DNA from: Nocardiopsis sp. N85
GTDB taxonomy: Bacteria > Actinomycetota > Actinomycetes > Streptosporangiales > Streptosporangiaceae
DNA length: 57,148 nt
Reading direction: 5' to 3'
Assembly (NCBI RefSeq): GCF_028882275.1
Contig: NZ_JARBUT010000031.1
Coordinates: forward strand, 1 to 57,148
Shown here: positions 41,292 through 51,489 of the stretch, piece after piece
How positions within the stretch are numbered: position 1 is the stretch's first letter
How the letters are laid out: every line of letters starts with the position of its first letter
Notes under the pieces: generated by a model
What the model was told of the DNA's origin: nothing
Seen by the model: only the letters and a program-made list of their open reading frames with translations
The model's database searches: none
Program-made: the position numbers and the translations under genes

Positions 41292-42166
41292 CACGTCGCC
41301 TCCGGGTGCTCTCGGGCCACCTTCTGGAGTTCGTCCAGCAGGGGGGCGAGCGCGGGGGTGTGCCGACCGTCGCGCCCGGCCACCGTCCCCTCGGGGAAGG
41401 GGGCGGGCGCGGCCAGGGTGGCCTCGGTGAACACCCGCGTCAGCACGGCGTGGACCTCGTCGCGGACGGTGGCGGGATCCACGGCCGCGCCCTGGGCGGC
41501 GAGGCGGGCCTCGACCGGGTGGGTGGCGAAGAGTTCGCCGGTGAGCGGCCACACGTCGGCGACGGCCTCGACCATGCGCTCGTGCGAGTAGGGGGTGCCG
41601 TCGCCCAGGCGCAGCGCCCAGGAGACCGCGTACTCGCGGTGGTAGGCCAGCTCGTTGACGCCCTTGGCGGCGATGGCGGCGAGCACGGGGTCGGTGCTGT
41701 CGGCCAGCCGGCCGAACAGCGCCAGCCGCTGGCCGGAGAGCACGAGCAGGGTGACGACGGCATGGGCGAAGTCGCCGCGCGGAGCCTCGGTCAGCCGCAC
41801 GTTGCGGAACTCGTGCGCCGCGCGCCGGTAGGCGAAGGCGTCCTCGTCACGCCCGGTGCCGTCGGCCTGGCCGGCGCGGGCCAGCAGCAGCCGCGCCTGA
41901 CCGAGCAGGTCCAGGGCGATGTTGGCCAGCGCCACCTCCTCCTCCAGCTCGGGGGCGTCGGTGACCCACTGGACGAGCCGCTGGGCCTGCACCAGTGCGT
42001 CGTCGCCGAGCATCTGGCAGTACAGGGCCAGATCGGCGCCGTCCACCCCCGCGGGGAGGGTGGTGTCGACGCCGGCCAGGGCGTCGGTGAATCCGGTGCC
42101 GAAGGCCCAGCGGGCGTCGCCCTGGTGCTCTTCGACCAGGCCGGTGAAAATGTTGTCGCCGCTCAT
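41288..42166 (-). CDS. paaC: phenylacetyl-CoA epoxidase subunit PaaC
   Basis: This 292-residue structural partner of PaaA has a ferritin-like fold without a full di-iron site. Family segments are LALYCQMLGDDALVQAQRLVQWV, EEVALANIALDLLGQARLLL and HEFRNVRLTEAPRGDFAHAV. It forms the PaaAC heterodimer. ATG 42166 follows a 40-bp gap after paaB with GAGGAACAGAAC just upstream. Confidence 0.95.
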   Translation of the reverse strand: MSGDNIFTGLVEEHQGDARWAFGTGFTDALAGVDTTLPAGVDGADLALYCQMLGDDALVQAQRLVQWVTDAPELEEEVALANIALDLLGQARLLLARAGQADGTGRDEDAFAYRRAAHEFRNVRLTEAPRGDFAHAVVTLLVLSGQRLALFGRLADSTDPVLAAIAAKGVNELAYHREYAVSWALRLGDGTPYSHERMVEAVADVWPLTGELFATHPVEARLAAQGAAVDPATVRDEVHAVLTRVFTEATLAAPAPFPEGTVAGRDGRHTPALAPLLDELQKVAREHPEATW

Positions 42167-42206
42167 GTGTTCTGTTCCTCGAAGCCTCGTCGTCCCGGTC
42201 CGTCGC

Positions 42207-42539
42207 CTAGATGTGCGGGACGTCCTCGGGGATGGGGTAGAAGGTCGGGTGGCGATAGACCTTGTCTCCGCTGGGCGCGAAGAACGGGTCCTTCTCGTCG
42301 GGGCTGGACGCGGTGACGTGCTCGGCGCGGACCACCCAGATGCTGACGCCCTCGTTGCGGCGGGTGTACAGGTTGCGGGCGTTGTGCAGCGCCATGGTGT
42401 CGTCGGGGGCGTGCAGGGAGCCCACGTGGACGTGGTTGAGTCCGCGCTTGCCGCGGACGAACACCTCGTACAGGGGCCATTCGGGGCGGGCGGCGCCGGA
42501 GGCGGTCCCCCCGGTGGTGGCGGTGGTGTCGTTGCTCAT
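42207..42539 (-). CDS. paaB: phenylacetyl-CoA epoxidase subunit PaaB
   Basis: This 110-residue small subunit has the conserved core WPLYEVFVRGKRGLNHVHVGSLHAPDD and NARNLYTRRNEGVSIWVV, followed by KVYRHPTFYPIPEDVPHI. PaaB bridges PaaAC dimers. ATG 42539 overlaps the paaA stop. The first 20 residues are a low-complexity Thr/Gly extension. Confidence 0.95.
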   Translation of the reverse strand: MSNDTTATTGGTASGAARPEWPLYEVFVRGKRGLNHVHVGSLHAPDDTMALHNARNLYTRRNEGVSIWVVRAEHVTASSPDEKDPFFAPSGDKVYRHPTFYPIPEDVPHI

Positions 42540-43528
42540 GCCGAGGCCTCCTGGAGGTTCGTGGTGGTGCGGGCCTTGGCGGCCTGCTTGGCGGCGTAGG
42601 CGGTGGCGGCCTCGCGCACCCAGGCGCCCTTCTCGTGGGCGGCCCGGCGGCGGGCGATGCGCTCGGCGTTCTTGGGGCCGGCGCCGGAGACGACCTGCTT
42701 GAACTCGACCCAGTCGGGCTCGCCGAAGTCGTAGTGGCCGCGCTCGTCGTTCCAGGCCAGTTCGGGGTCGGGGAGGGTGACGCCGAGCTTCTCGGCCTGG
42801 GGCACGCTCATGTCGACGAACTTCTGGCGCAGGTCGTCGTTGGTGTCGCGCTTGATGCGCCAGGCCATGGACTGGGCGGTGTTGGGCGAGTCGGCGTCGG
42901 GCGGGCCGAACATCATCAGGGACGGCCACCACCAGCGGTCGACGGCGTCCTGGACCATCCGCCGCTGACCCTCGGTGCCCTCCATCATGCGCATGAGCAG
43001 CTCGTAGCCCTGCCGCTGGTGGAAGGACTCCTCCTTGCAGATGCGCACCATGGCGCGGGCGTAGGGGCCGAAGGAGCTGCGGCACAGGGGGACCTGGTTG
43101 CAGATGGCGGCGCCGTCGACCAGCCAGCCGATGACGCCGACGTCGGCGAAGTTCAGCGACGGGTAGTTGAAGATCGAGGAGTACTTCTGGCGGCCCTCGA
43201 TGAGCCGCGTGGTGAGGTCGGAGCGGTCCACTCCGAGGGTCTCGGCGGCGGCGTACAGGTACAGGCCGTGGCCCGCCTCGTCCTGGACCTTGGCCAGGAG
43301 GATGGCCTTGCGACGCAGACTGGGCGCGGAGGCGATCCAGTCGCCTTCGGGCTGCATGCCGATGATCTCCGAGTGGGCGTGCTGGGAGACCTGGCGCACG
43401 AGGGTCCTGCGGTAGGCCTCGGGCATCCAGTCGCGCGGTTCGATGCGCTGATCGGCGGCGATCTTGGCGTCGAAATCGGCCTGGAACGCGTCGTCGGCAC
43501 CGGGTCGGGCCTCCTGCGTCACGGTCAT
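42536..43528 (-). CDS. paaA: phenylacetyl-CoA epoxidase catalytic subunit PaaA
   Basis: This 330-residue di-iron oxygenase subunit epoxidises the aromatic ring of phenylacetyl-CoA. The two metal-binding helices are visible: LAKVQDEAGHGLYLY and RICKEESFHQRQGYELL (EESFH). ATG 43528 is chosen over ATG 43546 because GGGGAG sits 7 nt before it. A PaaR-like operator lies 16 bp upstream of the start, so this is the head of the paaABCDE-paaI operon. Confidence 0.96.
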   Translation of the reverse strand: MTVTQEARPGADDAFQADFDAKIAADQRIEPRDWMPEAYRRTLVRQVSQHAHSEIIGMQPEGDWIASAPSLRRKAILLAKVQDEAGHGLYLYAAAETLGVDRSDLTTRLIEGRQKYSSIFNYPSLNFADVGVIGWLVDGAAICNQVPLCRSSFGPYARAMVRICKEESFHQRQGYELLMRMMEGTEGQRRMVQDAVDRWWWPSLMMFGPPDADSPNTAQSMAWRIKRDTNDDLRQKFVDMSVPQAEKLGVTLPDPELAWNDERGHYDFGEPDWVEFKQVVSGAGPKNAERIARRRAAHEKGAWVREAATAYAAKQAAKARTTTNLQEASA

Positions 43529-43543
43529 TGCTCGCTCCCCATT

Positions 43544-43565
43544 CATAACCGAACGTTCGGTCAGT
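43544..43565. promoter_or_regulatory. PaaR-like operator of the paaA operon
   Basis: A perfect palindrome ACCGAACGTTCGGT (43548-43561) lies within a 22-bp site that ends CAGT. Its core fits the ACCG-N2-CG-N2-CGGT pattern I recall for the TetR-family regulator PaaR of actinobacteria. It lies between promoter and start codon of paaA. Confidence 0.75.
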
Positions 43566-43680
43566 AATTAGTATCCACGGATCCGCCCGCCCGGGTCAAG
43601 TCCGGGCGGGCGGAGATCACGGCAGGTCGGACACCGCCGACCCGCCGTGGACGGGCCGGGCGGCGCCGGCCCGTCGCGGG

Positions 43681-44469
43681 TCAGTGACCGGTGAAGGTGG
43701 GCGTGCGCTTGTCCAGGAAGGCGTCGACGGCCCCCACGTGGTCGGCGGTGAGCCCGAGCTGGTTCTGGAGGTCGGCCTCCTCCTCCAGCAGTTCGGGGAG
43801 GGGACGGCCGCCCTCGGCCGCCGCGCGCACCTCGCGCTTGGCGGCGACGAACGCGCTGGTGGGGCCGCTCGCCAGGACCGCCGCCAACTCGCGGGCGCGC
43901 TTCTCCCAGGCGTCGTCGTCGACGACCTCGGTGACCAGGCCCAGCTCCAGGGCCCGGTCGGCGCCGAACACGGTGCCCAGCAGCATGAGCTCCATGGCGC
44001 GCGCCTGCCCCAGCGAGGTCACCAGGCGGTGGGCCAGCCCGGAGTCCGAGGCCAGGCCGATGCCGGTGAACGCGGTGCCGAACTTGGCCTTGCGGGCCGC
44101 CACCCGGACGTCCCCGGCCAGGGCGAAGCCCATCCCGGCGCCCACACAGGCACCGCCGATGCCGACCACCACCGGCACCTGGATCGACTCCAGGGTCAGC
44201 ACGATCGGGTTGTAGTGCTCGCGCACGGTGTTCAAGGCCTGGCCGGTCCCCTCCCGAAGGATGCGCGCGTGCTCGGCCAGGTCCTGGCCGACGCAGAACG
44301 CCTTGTCCGACCCCAGCAGCAGCACCGCGCGGGCGGTGGTGGAGGCGGTGGCCTCGCCCAGCGCGGCCAGCAGCTCCTCCTTCACCTCCCGGGTCAGCGC
44401 GGGACGGTTCAGCCGCACCACGGCCACCCCGTCGGACTCGGAGAACTCCGCCGCCCTCTGTTCGCTCAA
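43681..44469 (-). CDS. paaG: PaaG-like enoyl-CoA hydratase/isomerase
   Basis: This 262-residue crotonase most likely isomerises the ring epoxide to the oxepin. Features are CVGQDLAEHARILREG, GGACVGAGMGFALAGDVRVAA (oxyanion region), FTGIGLASDSGLAHRLV and catalytic Asp in LASDSG, as in PaaG. TTG 44469 is the only reasonable start at this position; GGGAG lies 9 nt before it. It is the last gene of the thiolase-PaaF-PaaH-PaaG operon, 4 nt after paaH. Confidence 0.88.
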   Translation of the reverse strand: MSEQRAAEFSESDGVAVVRLNRPALTREVKEELLAALGEATASTTARAVLLLGSDKAFCVGQDLAEHARILREGTGQALNTVREHYNPIVLTLESIQVPVVVGIGGACVGAGMGFALAGDVRVAARKAKFGTAFTGIGLASDSGLAHRLVTSLGQARAMELMLLGTVFGADRALELGLVTEVVDDDAWEKRARELAAVLASGPTSAFVAAKREVRAAAEGGRPLPELLEEEADLQNQLGLTADHVGAVDAFLDKRTPTFTGH

Positions 44470-44473
44470 CGCC

Positions 44474-45373
44474 CTACTCTCCCTTGTTCCAGGTGTGGAA
44501 GCCCTGTCCGGTCTTCTTGCCGAGCCTCCCCTCCGCGACCATACGCCGCAGCAGCTCCGGCGGGGCGAACCGGTCTCCCAACTCGGCGGCCAGGTACTCG
44601 GCGATGGCCAGGCGCACGTCGAGGCCGACCAGGTCGGTGAGCCTGAGCGGGCCCATGGGGTGGCGGTAGCCCAGTTCCATGGCGGTGTCGATGTCGGCCG
44701 GGGAGGCGACCTCCTCCTCGACCATGCGGATGGCCTCCAGGCCGAGCATGACGCCGAGGCGGCTGGTGGCGAACCCGGGGGCGTCGCGGACCACGATCTC
44801 GGTCTTGCCCAGGGCGCCGACCCAGCCGCGCACCGCCTCGGTGACTGCGGGGTCGGTGTCCGGGGCGGTGACGATCTCCACGAGCTTGGAGGCGGGCACC
44901 GGGTTGAAGAAGTGGGTGCCCAGGAAGCGGCGCGGGTGCTTGAGCGCGGCGGCCAGTTCGGTGACCGAGAGCGAGCTGGTGTTGGAGGCCAGCACGGTCT
45001 CCTCCCCCACGGCCGCCTCGGCGGCGGTGAGGACGGCGATCTTCAGCTCGGGCCTCTCGGGCACGGCCTCGACGACCAGGCCGGTCCCGGCGGGGATGTC
45101 GGCGGCGTCGGTGACGGTGGCCAGCCGGGCCAGGTACACGTCGGGCCCACCGTCGATCTTGCCGCGCTCGCGGGAGGCGGCCAGACCGGCCGCGACCCGG
45201 CCTCGGCCCGCCTCGGCGGCCTCGGCGGTGGCCTCGACCAGGGTCACCGAGGCGCCCGCGGTGAGGAACTGCTGGACGATACCGGCGCCCATGGTGCCGC
45301 CGCCGATGACGGCGACGAGCGTGGGAACGGCGGTGTCGGCCGCGCCGCCGGGAACGGCGGAGGTGGTGCTCAA
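44474..45373 (-). CDS. paaH: 3-hydroxyacyl-CoA dehydrogenase PaaH
   Basis: This 299-residue NAD-dependent dehydrogenase oxidises 3-hydroxyadipyl-CoA. The Rossmann site is VAVIGGGTMGAGIVQQF. The catalytic His-Glu pair lies in RFLGTHFFNPVPASKLVEIV, and TGQGFHTWNKGE is the typical end. Start TTG 45373 overlaps the paaF stop as TTGA. The first 17 residues are a low-complexity extension. Confidence 0.92.
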   Translation of the reverse strand: MSTTSAVPGGAADTAVPTLVAVIGGGTMGAGIVQQFLTAGASVTLVEATAEAAEAGRGRVAAGLAASRERGKIDGGPDVYLARLATVTDAADIPAGTGLVVEAVPERPELKIAVLTAAEAAVGEETVLASNTSSLSVTELAAALKHPRRFLGTHFFNPVPASKLVEIVTAPDTDPAVTEAVRGWVGALGKTEIVVRDAPGFATSRLGVMLGLEAIRMVEEEVASPADIDTAMELGYRHPMGPLRLTDLVGLDVRLAIAEYLAAELGDRFAPPELLRRMVAEGRLGKKTGQGFHTWNKGE

Positions 45374-46128
45374 CGCTTCTTCCTCTCCAGGAACCGGGTC
45401 ATCCGGTCGTGTTTGTCGGCGGTCTCGAACAGCACCGCCTGGGTCAGGTCGTCGGCCAGCGGGTGGGGCCCCTCGGCGTCCACCACCATCTTGGTCATGC
45501 GCAGGGCCATGGCCGAGGAGGCGGCCATCCGGTCGATGAGGGCGTGGGCGCTCGCGCGCAGCTCCTCGGAGGGGACGATCTCGGCGACCAGGCCGTGGCG
45601 CAGCGCCGCCTCGGCGTCCAGGCGGTAGCCGCCCAGCAGCACCTGCTTGGCGACCGAGACGCCCACCAGCTCCCTGAGCCGCCAGCAGGCGCCGGCCCCG
45701 GCGATGATGCCCAGACCCGGCTCGGGCTGGGCGAACACGGCGGTGGGCGTGGCGATGCGGATGTCGCAGGCGTAGGAGAGCTCGGCGCCGCCGCCCAGTG
45801 CCCAGCCGTCCACGGCCGCCACGGTGGGGACCTTGAGGCGGTGCAGGCGCTCGAACAGGCGGCTGTTGATTCCGGCCAGCGCCTGCTCGCGGCCGCGTTC
45901 GCGCAGCTCGGAGATGTCGGCGCCGCCCGCGAACACGGTGCCGTGGCCGGTGAGCAGCAGCGGCCGGGGGTCGGCCTCGATCCGCGCGCACACCTCGTGC
46001 AGCTCGGCGATCATCGCCCCGTTGATGGCGTTGCGGGCCTCGGGGCGGTGCAGCTCCACCACGACACGGTCCTCGCGCCACTCCGCGCGCAGGGTCGTGA
46101 AGTCGTTCTTCTCTTCGTGTCCGGTCAC
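45370..46128 (-). CDS. paaF: enoyl-CoA hydratase PaaF
   Basis: This 252-residue crotonase likely hydrates 2,3-dehydroadipyl-CoA. It has FAGGADISELRERG, VDGWALGGGAELSYACDIRIA (oxyanion hole and first Glu) and FAQPEPGLGIIAGAGACWRL (second Glu). GTG 46128 has GAGGGGAC 5 nt upstream. It is 11 nt after the thiolase stop and coupled to paaH. Confidence 0.9.
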   Translation of the reverse strand: MTGHEEKNDFTTLRAEWREDRVVVELHRPEARNAINGAMIAELHEVCARIEADPRPLLLTGHGTVFAGGADISELRERGREQALAGINSRLFERLHRLKVPTVAAVDGWALGGGAELSYACDIRIATPTAVFAQPEPGLGIIAGAGACWRLRELVGVSVAKQVLLGGYRLDAEAALRHGLVAEIVPSEELRASAHALIDRMAASSAMALRMTKMVVDAEGPHPLADDLTQAVLFETADKHDRMTRFLERKKR

Positions 46129-46139
46129 GGTGCGTCCCC

Positions 46140-47375
<1,236 letters not shown>

Positions 47376-47478
47376 GAACGGCCTCCCATGATGGTTGACG
47401 GTGGCCTGCGCCACCGTCGACAGTGAACTGACCGACAGGTCTCCTTGACACGGATCTCGGAGACTGACTTAATGCATT

Positions 47479-47500
47479 AGTAACCGAACGTTCGGTCAGT
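47479..47500. promoter_or_regulatory. PaaR-like operator in the paaJ/paaK divergent region
   Basis: AGTAACCG and CGGTCAGT flank a central AACGTT in a 22-bp near-palindrome. The core 14 bp are identical to the site at 43548-43561. A neighbouring palindrome TAATGCATTA (47470-47479) may be part of the overlapping promoters. Confidence 0.8.
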
Positions 47501-47623
47501 AAGCAAGTCGACCCACCCCAGAGCGGGCCGACACCCACCTCGAACGCGCGGCGCACCCCCGCACCACCCTCCCGGGCGTCGGCCCGGCGGCCCCACCGCG
47601 CACTCGCACACGGAGAGTCTCAT

Positions 47624-48985
47624 ATGGCGAGCCACGACACCATCCGGCGGTCGACCGGTGTCACCGGTAGCACCCCCCGTCTCGGAGAGGGCCCCGCCCC
47701 CGAGACCCTGGATCCGGCCGAGCGCATGGGTGTCGACGAGCTGCGGGCCCTCCAGCTCGACCGGCTGCGGTGGACCCTGGAGCACGCCTACACCAACGTG
47801 CCCCTGTACAAGCAGAAATTCGACGAGGTCGGCGTGCGCCCCGAGGACCTGAAGGAACTCGCGGACCTGCGGCACTTCCCCCACACCACCAAGACCGACC
47901 TGCGCGACAACTACCCGTTCGGCATGTTCGCGGTCCCCCAGGAGAGGGTGGCGCGCGTCCACGCCTCCAGCGGCACCACCGGCAAGCCCACCGTGGTGGG
48001 CTACACCCGCGAGGACATCGACACCTGGGCGACCGTGGTGGCCCGCTCCATCCGCGCGGCCGGCGGCCGCCCGGGGCACAAGGTGCACGTGTCCTACGGC
48101 TACGGGCTGTTCACCGGCGGCCTCGGCGCCCACTACGGCGCCGAGAAGCTCGGCTGCACGGTCATCCCGGCCTCGGGCGGGCAGACGGCCAAGCAGGTCC
48201 AGCTGATCCAGGACTTCGAGCCCGAGATCATCATGGTGACGCCCAGCTACATGCTGACGCTCATGGACGAGTTCGAGCGCCAGGGCATCGACCCGCGCAC
48301 CACGTCCCTGAAGATCGGCATCTTCGGCGCCGAACCCTGGACCGAGAAGATGCGCACCGAGATCGAGGAGCGCTTCGACATCCACGCCGTGGACATCTAC
48401 GGGCTCTCGGAGGTCATGGGTCCGGGCGTGGCCAACGAGTGCGTGGAGACCAAGGACGGCCTGCACGTCTGGGAGGACCACTTCTACCCCGAGGTGCTCG
48501 ACCCGATCACCCACGAGGTACTGCCCGACGGCGAGGAGGGCGAGCTGGCCTTCACCTCGCTCACCAAGCAGGCCATGCCCGTCATCCGCTACCGCACCCG
48601 CGACCTGACCACGCTGCGCCCGGGCACCGCCCGGCCGATGCGGCGGATGGACAAGGTGACGGGGCGCAGCGACGACATGATCATCCTGCGCGGGGTGAAC
48701 GTGTTCCCGACCCAGATCGAGGAGATCGTGCTGGGCCTGGACGGGCTGGCGCCGCACTTCCAGCTGGTGCTCACCAAGGAGGGGCGCCTGGACCGCATGG
48801 CGGTGCGGATCGAGGCGGCGCCGGACTGCACGGCCGACCGGCGCGAGGCGCTGGCCCGGGAGATCACCGCGACGGTGAAGGACCGGGTCGGGGTGAGCGT
48901 GACGGTGGACGTGGTGGACCCGGAGCAGATCGAGCGGTCGGTGGGCAAGTTCCGCCGCATCATCGACAACCGCCCCAAGGAGTGA
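47624..48985 (+). CDS. paaK: phenylacetate-CoA ligase
   Basis: This 453-residue adenylate-forming enzyme activates phenylacetate to phenylacetyl-CoA. The ATP loop is VHASSGTTGKPTVVGYT. Other family segments are IFGAEPWTEKMRTEIE, VDIYGLSEVMGPGVANEC, GRSDDMIILRGVNVFPTQIEE and the C-terminal Lys in VGKFRRIID. It is divergent from the thiolase operon and shares its operator region. A short stem, GACGCC (48990-48995) with GGCGTC (49000-49005), follows the stop. Confidence 0.96.
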   Translation: MASHDTIRRSTGVTGSTPRLGEGPAPETLDPAERMGVDELRALQLDRLRWTLEHAYTNVPLYKQKFDEVGVRPEDLKELADLRHFPHTTKTDLRDNYPFGMFAVPQERVARVHASSGTTGKPTVVGYTREDIDTWATVVARSIRAAGGRPGHKVHVSYGYGLFTGGLGAHYGAEKLGCTVIPASGGQTAKQVQLIQDFEPEIIMVTPSYMLTLMDEFERQGIDPRTTSLKIGIFGAEPWTEKMRTEIEERFDIHAVDIYGLSEVMGPGVANECVETKDGLHVWEDHFYPEVLDPITHEVLPDGEEGELAFTSLTKQAMPVIRYRTRDLTTLRPGTARPMRRMDKVTGRSDDMIILRGVNVFPTQIEEIVLGLDGLAPHFQLVLTKEGRLDRMAVRIEAAPDCTADRREALAREITATVKDRVGVSVTVDVVDPEQIERSVGKFRRIIDNRPKE

Positions 48986-49238
48986 CGGTGACGCCGTAGG
49001 GCGTCGCGGGGCGTGTGACCCGTGTCGGCCCCGCTCCCCCTCCGTACGGCGGCAGGCGGCCACGGCGGGTGGGGGCGGGGCCGTCGCCGTGCGCGGGGTG
49101 GGACCGTGCGCCGGGGGGTGCCGGGGGGTGCCGGGCCCGTCGGACTCGAAAGAACGCGTGGCCCGGGACCACCGACGGGGCGGAAGGAACGTACGGGCCG
49201 AGAAGACGGGCGCACGGCCTGTTGCCACGAGCCATTCA

Positions 49239-49257
49239 GGACATATAACATCCGGGA
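49239..49257 (+). promoter_or_regulatory. promoter and possible operator of the Rrf2 gene
   Basis: GGACATATAACATCCGGGA contains a TANNNT -10 (TAACAT, 49246-49251) so that the transcript begins 2 nt before the ATG. The half-sites GGACATAT and ATCCGGGA recur upstream of the MFS gene (49776-49783, 49798-49805) with 11 bp more between them. Confidence 0.5.
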
Positions 49258-49259
49258 TC

Positions 49260-49733
49260 ATGAAGATGAGCGAAGGGGTCGAGTGGGCGCTGCACACCTG
49301 CGTCAACCTCTCCTGGACCGACCCCGGTGACGCCGTGCCCGCAGCGCGGCTCGCGGAGGTCTTCTCACTGCCGACGGCCTACCTGAGCAAGCACCTCCAG
49401 GCCCTGGCCCGGGCCGGCATCCTCATCTCCACGACGGGACCGCGCGGCGGCTTCCGGCTCGGGCGCGATCCGGCCTCGATCACCCTGCTGGACGTCGTCA
49501 CCGCGATCGAGGGCCCGGAGGACGCCTTCCGCTGCCGCCAGATCCTCAAGGACGGGCCGGGCGGACGCCCGGACGTCGACTACCGGCGCACCTGCACGAT
49601 CTCCCAGGCCATGCGCAAGGCCGAACTCGCCTGGCGCACGGCGCTGGCCGAGCAGACGATCGCCGACGTCCGCCGCACCGTGGAACAGCGTGACCCGGCG
49701 GCCCCGGAGGCCACCCGCGAGCGGCTCCGGTAG
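49260..49733 (+). CDS. Rrf2 family transcriptional regulator
   Basis: This 157-residue winged-helix regulator has the Rrf2 pattern EGVEWALHTCVNLSW, then LPTAYLSKHLQALARAGILISTTGPRGGFRLGRD (recognition helix and wing) and SITLLDVVTAIEG. It keeps Cys in FRCRQIL and RRTCTIS, while classical [2Fe-2S] members have three closely spaced Cys; redox or ligand sensing is possible. It probably controls itself and the MFS-RidA genes 93 bp downstream. Confidence 0.88.
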   Translation: MKMSEGVEWALHTCVNLSWTDPGDAVPAARLAEVFSLPTAYLSKHLQALARAGILISTTGPRGGFRLGRDPASITLLDVVTAIEGPEDAFRCRQILKDGPGGRPDVDYRRTCTISQAMRKAELAWRTALAEQTIADVRRTVEQRDPAAPEATRERLR

Positions 49734-49775
49734 GACCTTCCCCGATCCACTCCCCCTCACAGGAGGCCTTGGCAT

Positions 49776-49805
49776 GGACATATCATCGATATCAAATATC
49801 CGGGA
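49776..49805 (+). promoter_or_regulatory. candidate Rrf2 operator upstream of the MFS gene
   Basis: GGACATAT (49776-49783) and ATCCGGGA (49798-49805) match the two halves of the Rrf2-gene upstream site but are 14 rather than 3 bp apart, a difference of about one helical turn. The interval holds ATCGAT and GATATC. The region is AT-rich for this genome. Confidence 0.45.
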
Positions 49806-49826
49806 ACTCTTTGATAGGAGGATCCG

Positions 49827-51068
49827 ATGAGCCCGGAACCGTCCTCGCCCCCGGTGGCGGCGCGGACCGCACCGGGCGGAGCCCGTGGATGGTCGGCCGT
49901 CGGAGCCCTCACCCTGGGCATCTTCGCCCTCATGACGACCGAACTGCTGCCCGTCGGCCTTCTCACCCCGATGGCCCGGGACCTCGGGATCGAGGAGGCC
50001 CGCGCGGGCCTGACGGTCACCGTCCCCGGGATCGTCGCGGCGGTGTCCGCGCCGCTCACCGCGACCGTCATCGGCCGCCTCGACCGGCGCCTCGTCCTGG
50101 CGGGCCTGCTCGTGCTGCTGATCGCGGGGAACGTCGTCACCGCCGTCGGCCCGAGCCTCACGGCCGTGCTCGCCGCCCGGGTGGCGATCGGCGCGGCGAT
50201 CGGTGGTTTCTGGGCCGTCGCCGGAGGTCTGGCGCCGCGCCTGGTGCCGGCGCGCCACGTCGGCAGGGCCACGGCGGTCATCTTCAGCGGGGTCTCCGCC
50301 GCCTCGGTGGTCGGGGTGCCGCTCGGCACGCTGCTCGCCGAGGCGCACGGGTGGCGCCTCCCCTTCGGCGCGGCCGGTCTACTGGGGCTCATCGCCCTGG
50401 CCGGGGTGCTCGCCGCCGTGCCGTCCCTGCCCGTCGAACGGTCGCTGCGACCGGCCGACCTGGGGGGACTGCTGCTCGGCCGCGACGGCGGGGTCCGGCT
50501 CGGCGTGATCCTGACCCTGCTCCTAGTGGCCGGGCACTTCACCGCCTACACCTTCGTCCGTCCCCTGCTGCACGAGGAGACCGGCATGACCGCCACGGCG
50601 GTCGGCGGAGCGCTCCTGCTGTTCGGTGTGGCCGGTCTGGTCGGCAACTTCATCGCGGGGACGCTCGGCGCCGATCACGTGCGCGGGGTGCTGTGGACCA
50701 TCGCGGCGACGCTCGCGCTGACGATGCTCCTGTTCTCCACGGTCGGTCACACCCCGTGGGCGGCCCTCCTGGTGGTCGGCCTGTGGGGCTTGGCCTACGG
50801 GGGCGTCTCGGTCGGCCTCCAGACGTGGATGCTCACCGTCGCCCCGCAGTCCGCCGAACCCGCCACCTCCCTGTTCGTCGCGGCCTTCAACGCCGCCATC
50901 GCCCTCGGTGCCCTGCTCGGAGGGCTGGCCCTGACCATGACGAATCCGACCGGGGTGCTCGCCCTCGCCGGGATCCTCCTCGCGGCGGCGCTGCTCCTGC
51001 TGACCGCCCGCGGCCCGGCACTCCCTCGAACGTCACCGCCGCGCGGCCGACCTCGACATCGAGAATGA
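49827..51068 (+). CDS. MFS transporter of the DHA1 drug-exporter type
   Basis: This 413-residue transporter has 12 hydrophobic segments. Motif A lies in loop 2-3 (ATVIGRLDRRLVLAGL) and antiporter motif C-like GVSAASVVGVPLGTLL in helix 5. The opening LTLGIFALMTTELLPVGLLTPMARDLGI is typical of AraJ/YdhP-type arabinose/drug exporters. A TAGGAGG site precedes ATG 49827 by 5-6 nt. It is followed 19 bp later by a RidA gene, probably in one transcript under the Rrf2 regulator. The substrate is unknown. Confidence 0.9.
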   Translation: MSPEPSSPPVAARTAPGGARGWSAVGALTLGIFALMTTELLPVGLLTPMARDLGIEEARAGLTVTVPGIVAAVSAPLTATVIGRLDRRLVLAGLLVLLIAGNVVTAVGPSLTAVLAARVAIGAAIGGFWAVAGGLAPRLVPARHVGRATAVIFSGVSAASVVGVPLGTLLAEAHGWRLPFGAAGLLGLIALAGVLAAVPSLPVERSLRPADLGGLLLGRDGGVRLGVILTLLLVAGHFTAYTFVRPLLHEETGMTATAVGGALLLFGVAGLVGNFIAGTLGADHVRGVLWTIAATLALTMLLFSTVGHTPWAALLVVGLWGLAYGGVSVGLQTWMLTVAPQSAEPATSLFVAAFNAAIALGALLGGLALTMTNPTGVLALAGILLAAALLLLTARGPALPRTSPPRGRPRHRE

Positions 51069-51087
51069 AAGAAGAAGGAAGAGAACC

Positions 51088-51489
51088 ATGAGCCACACCA
51101 TCATCAACCCGGCCACCCTGCACGACCCCGTCGGGTTCGGCTACAGCCATCTGGCGAGCACCGAGGGATTCGTGTTCGTCGCCGGCCAGTACGCCTCCGA
51201 CGCCGACGGCGGGGTCGTCTCCCCCGACGACTTCGCCCGGCAGGTGGAGCGCTCCTTCGAGAACCTGGAGACCGCCCTGGCCGCCGGCGGGGTCGGCCCG
51301 CGGGACGTCGTCCAGTTGCGCACCTACGTCGTGGGGCTCGACCTCGACCGGCTCGGGGTGCTCACCGCGCGCATCGAGCGGACCTGGGGCACCCGGCCGC
51401 CCACGCAGTCCCTGCTCGGCGTCGCCGCCCTGGCCCTGCCGGGGATGCTCTTCGAGGTCGACGCGATCGCCGTTCGCGACCGGGGCTGA
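51088..51489 (+). CDS. RidA/YjgF/UK114 family protein
   Basis: This 133-residue protein has the RidA fold segments HLASTEGFVFVAGQYASDADG, FENLETALAAGGVGPRDVVQLRTYVVG and TQSLLGVAALALPGMLFEVDAIAV. RidA-type proteins hydrolyse reactive enamines and imines; the catalytic Arg expected before the last strands is not conserved in the usual place (TRPPTQSLLGV), so activity may differ. GAAGGAAGAG precedes the ATG. It is the last gene of the Rrf2-MFS-RidA group. Confidence 0.88.
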   Translation: MSHTIINPATLHDPVGFGYSHLASTEGFVFVAGQYASDADGGVVSPDDFARQVERSFENLETALAAGGVGPRDVVQLRTYVVGLDLDRLGVLTARIERTWGTRPPTQSLLGVAALALPGMLFEVDAIAVRDRG

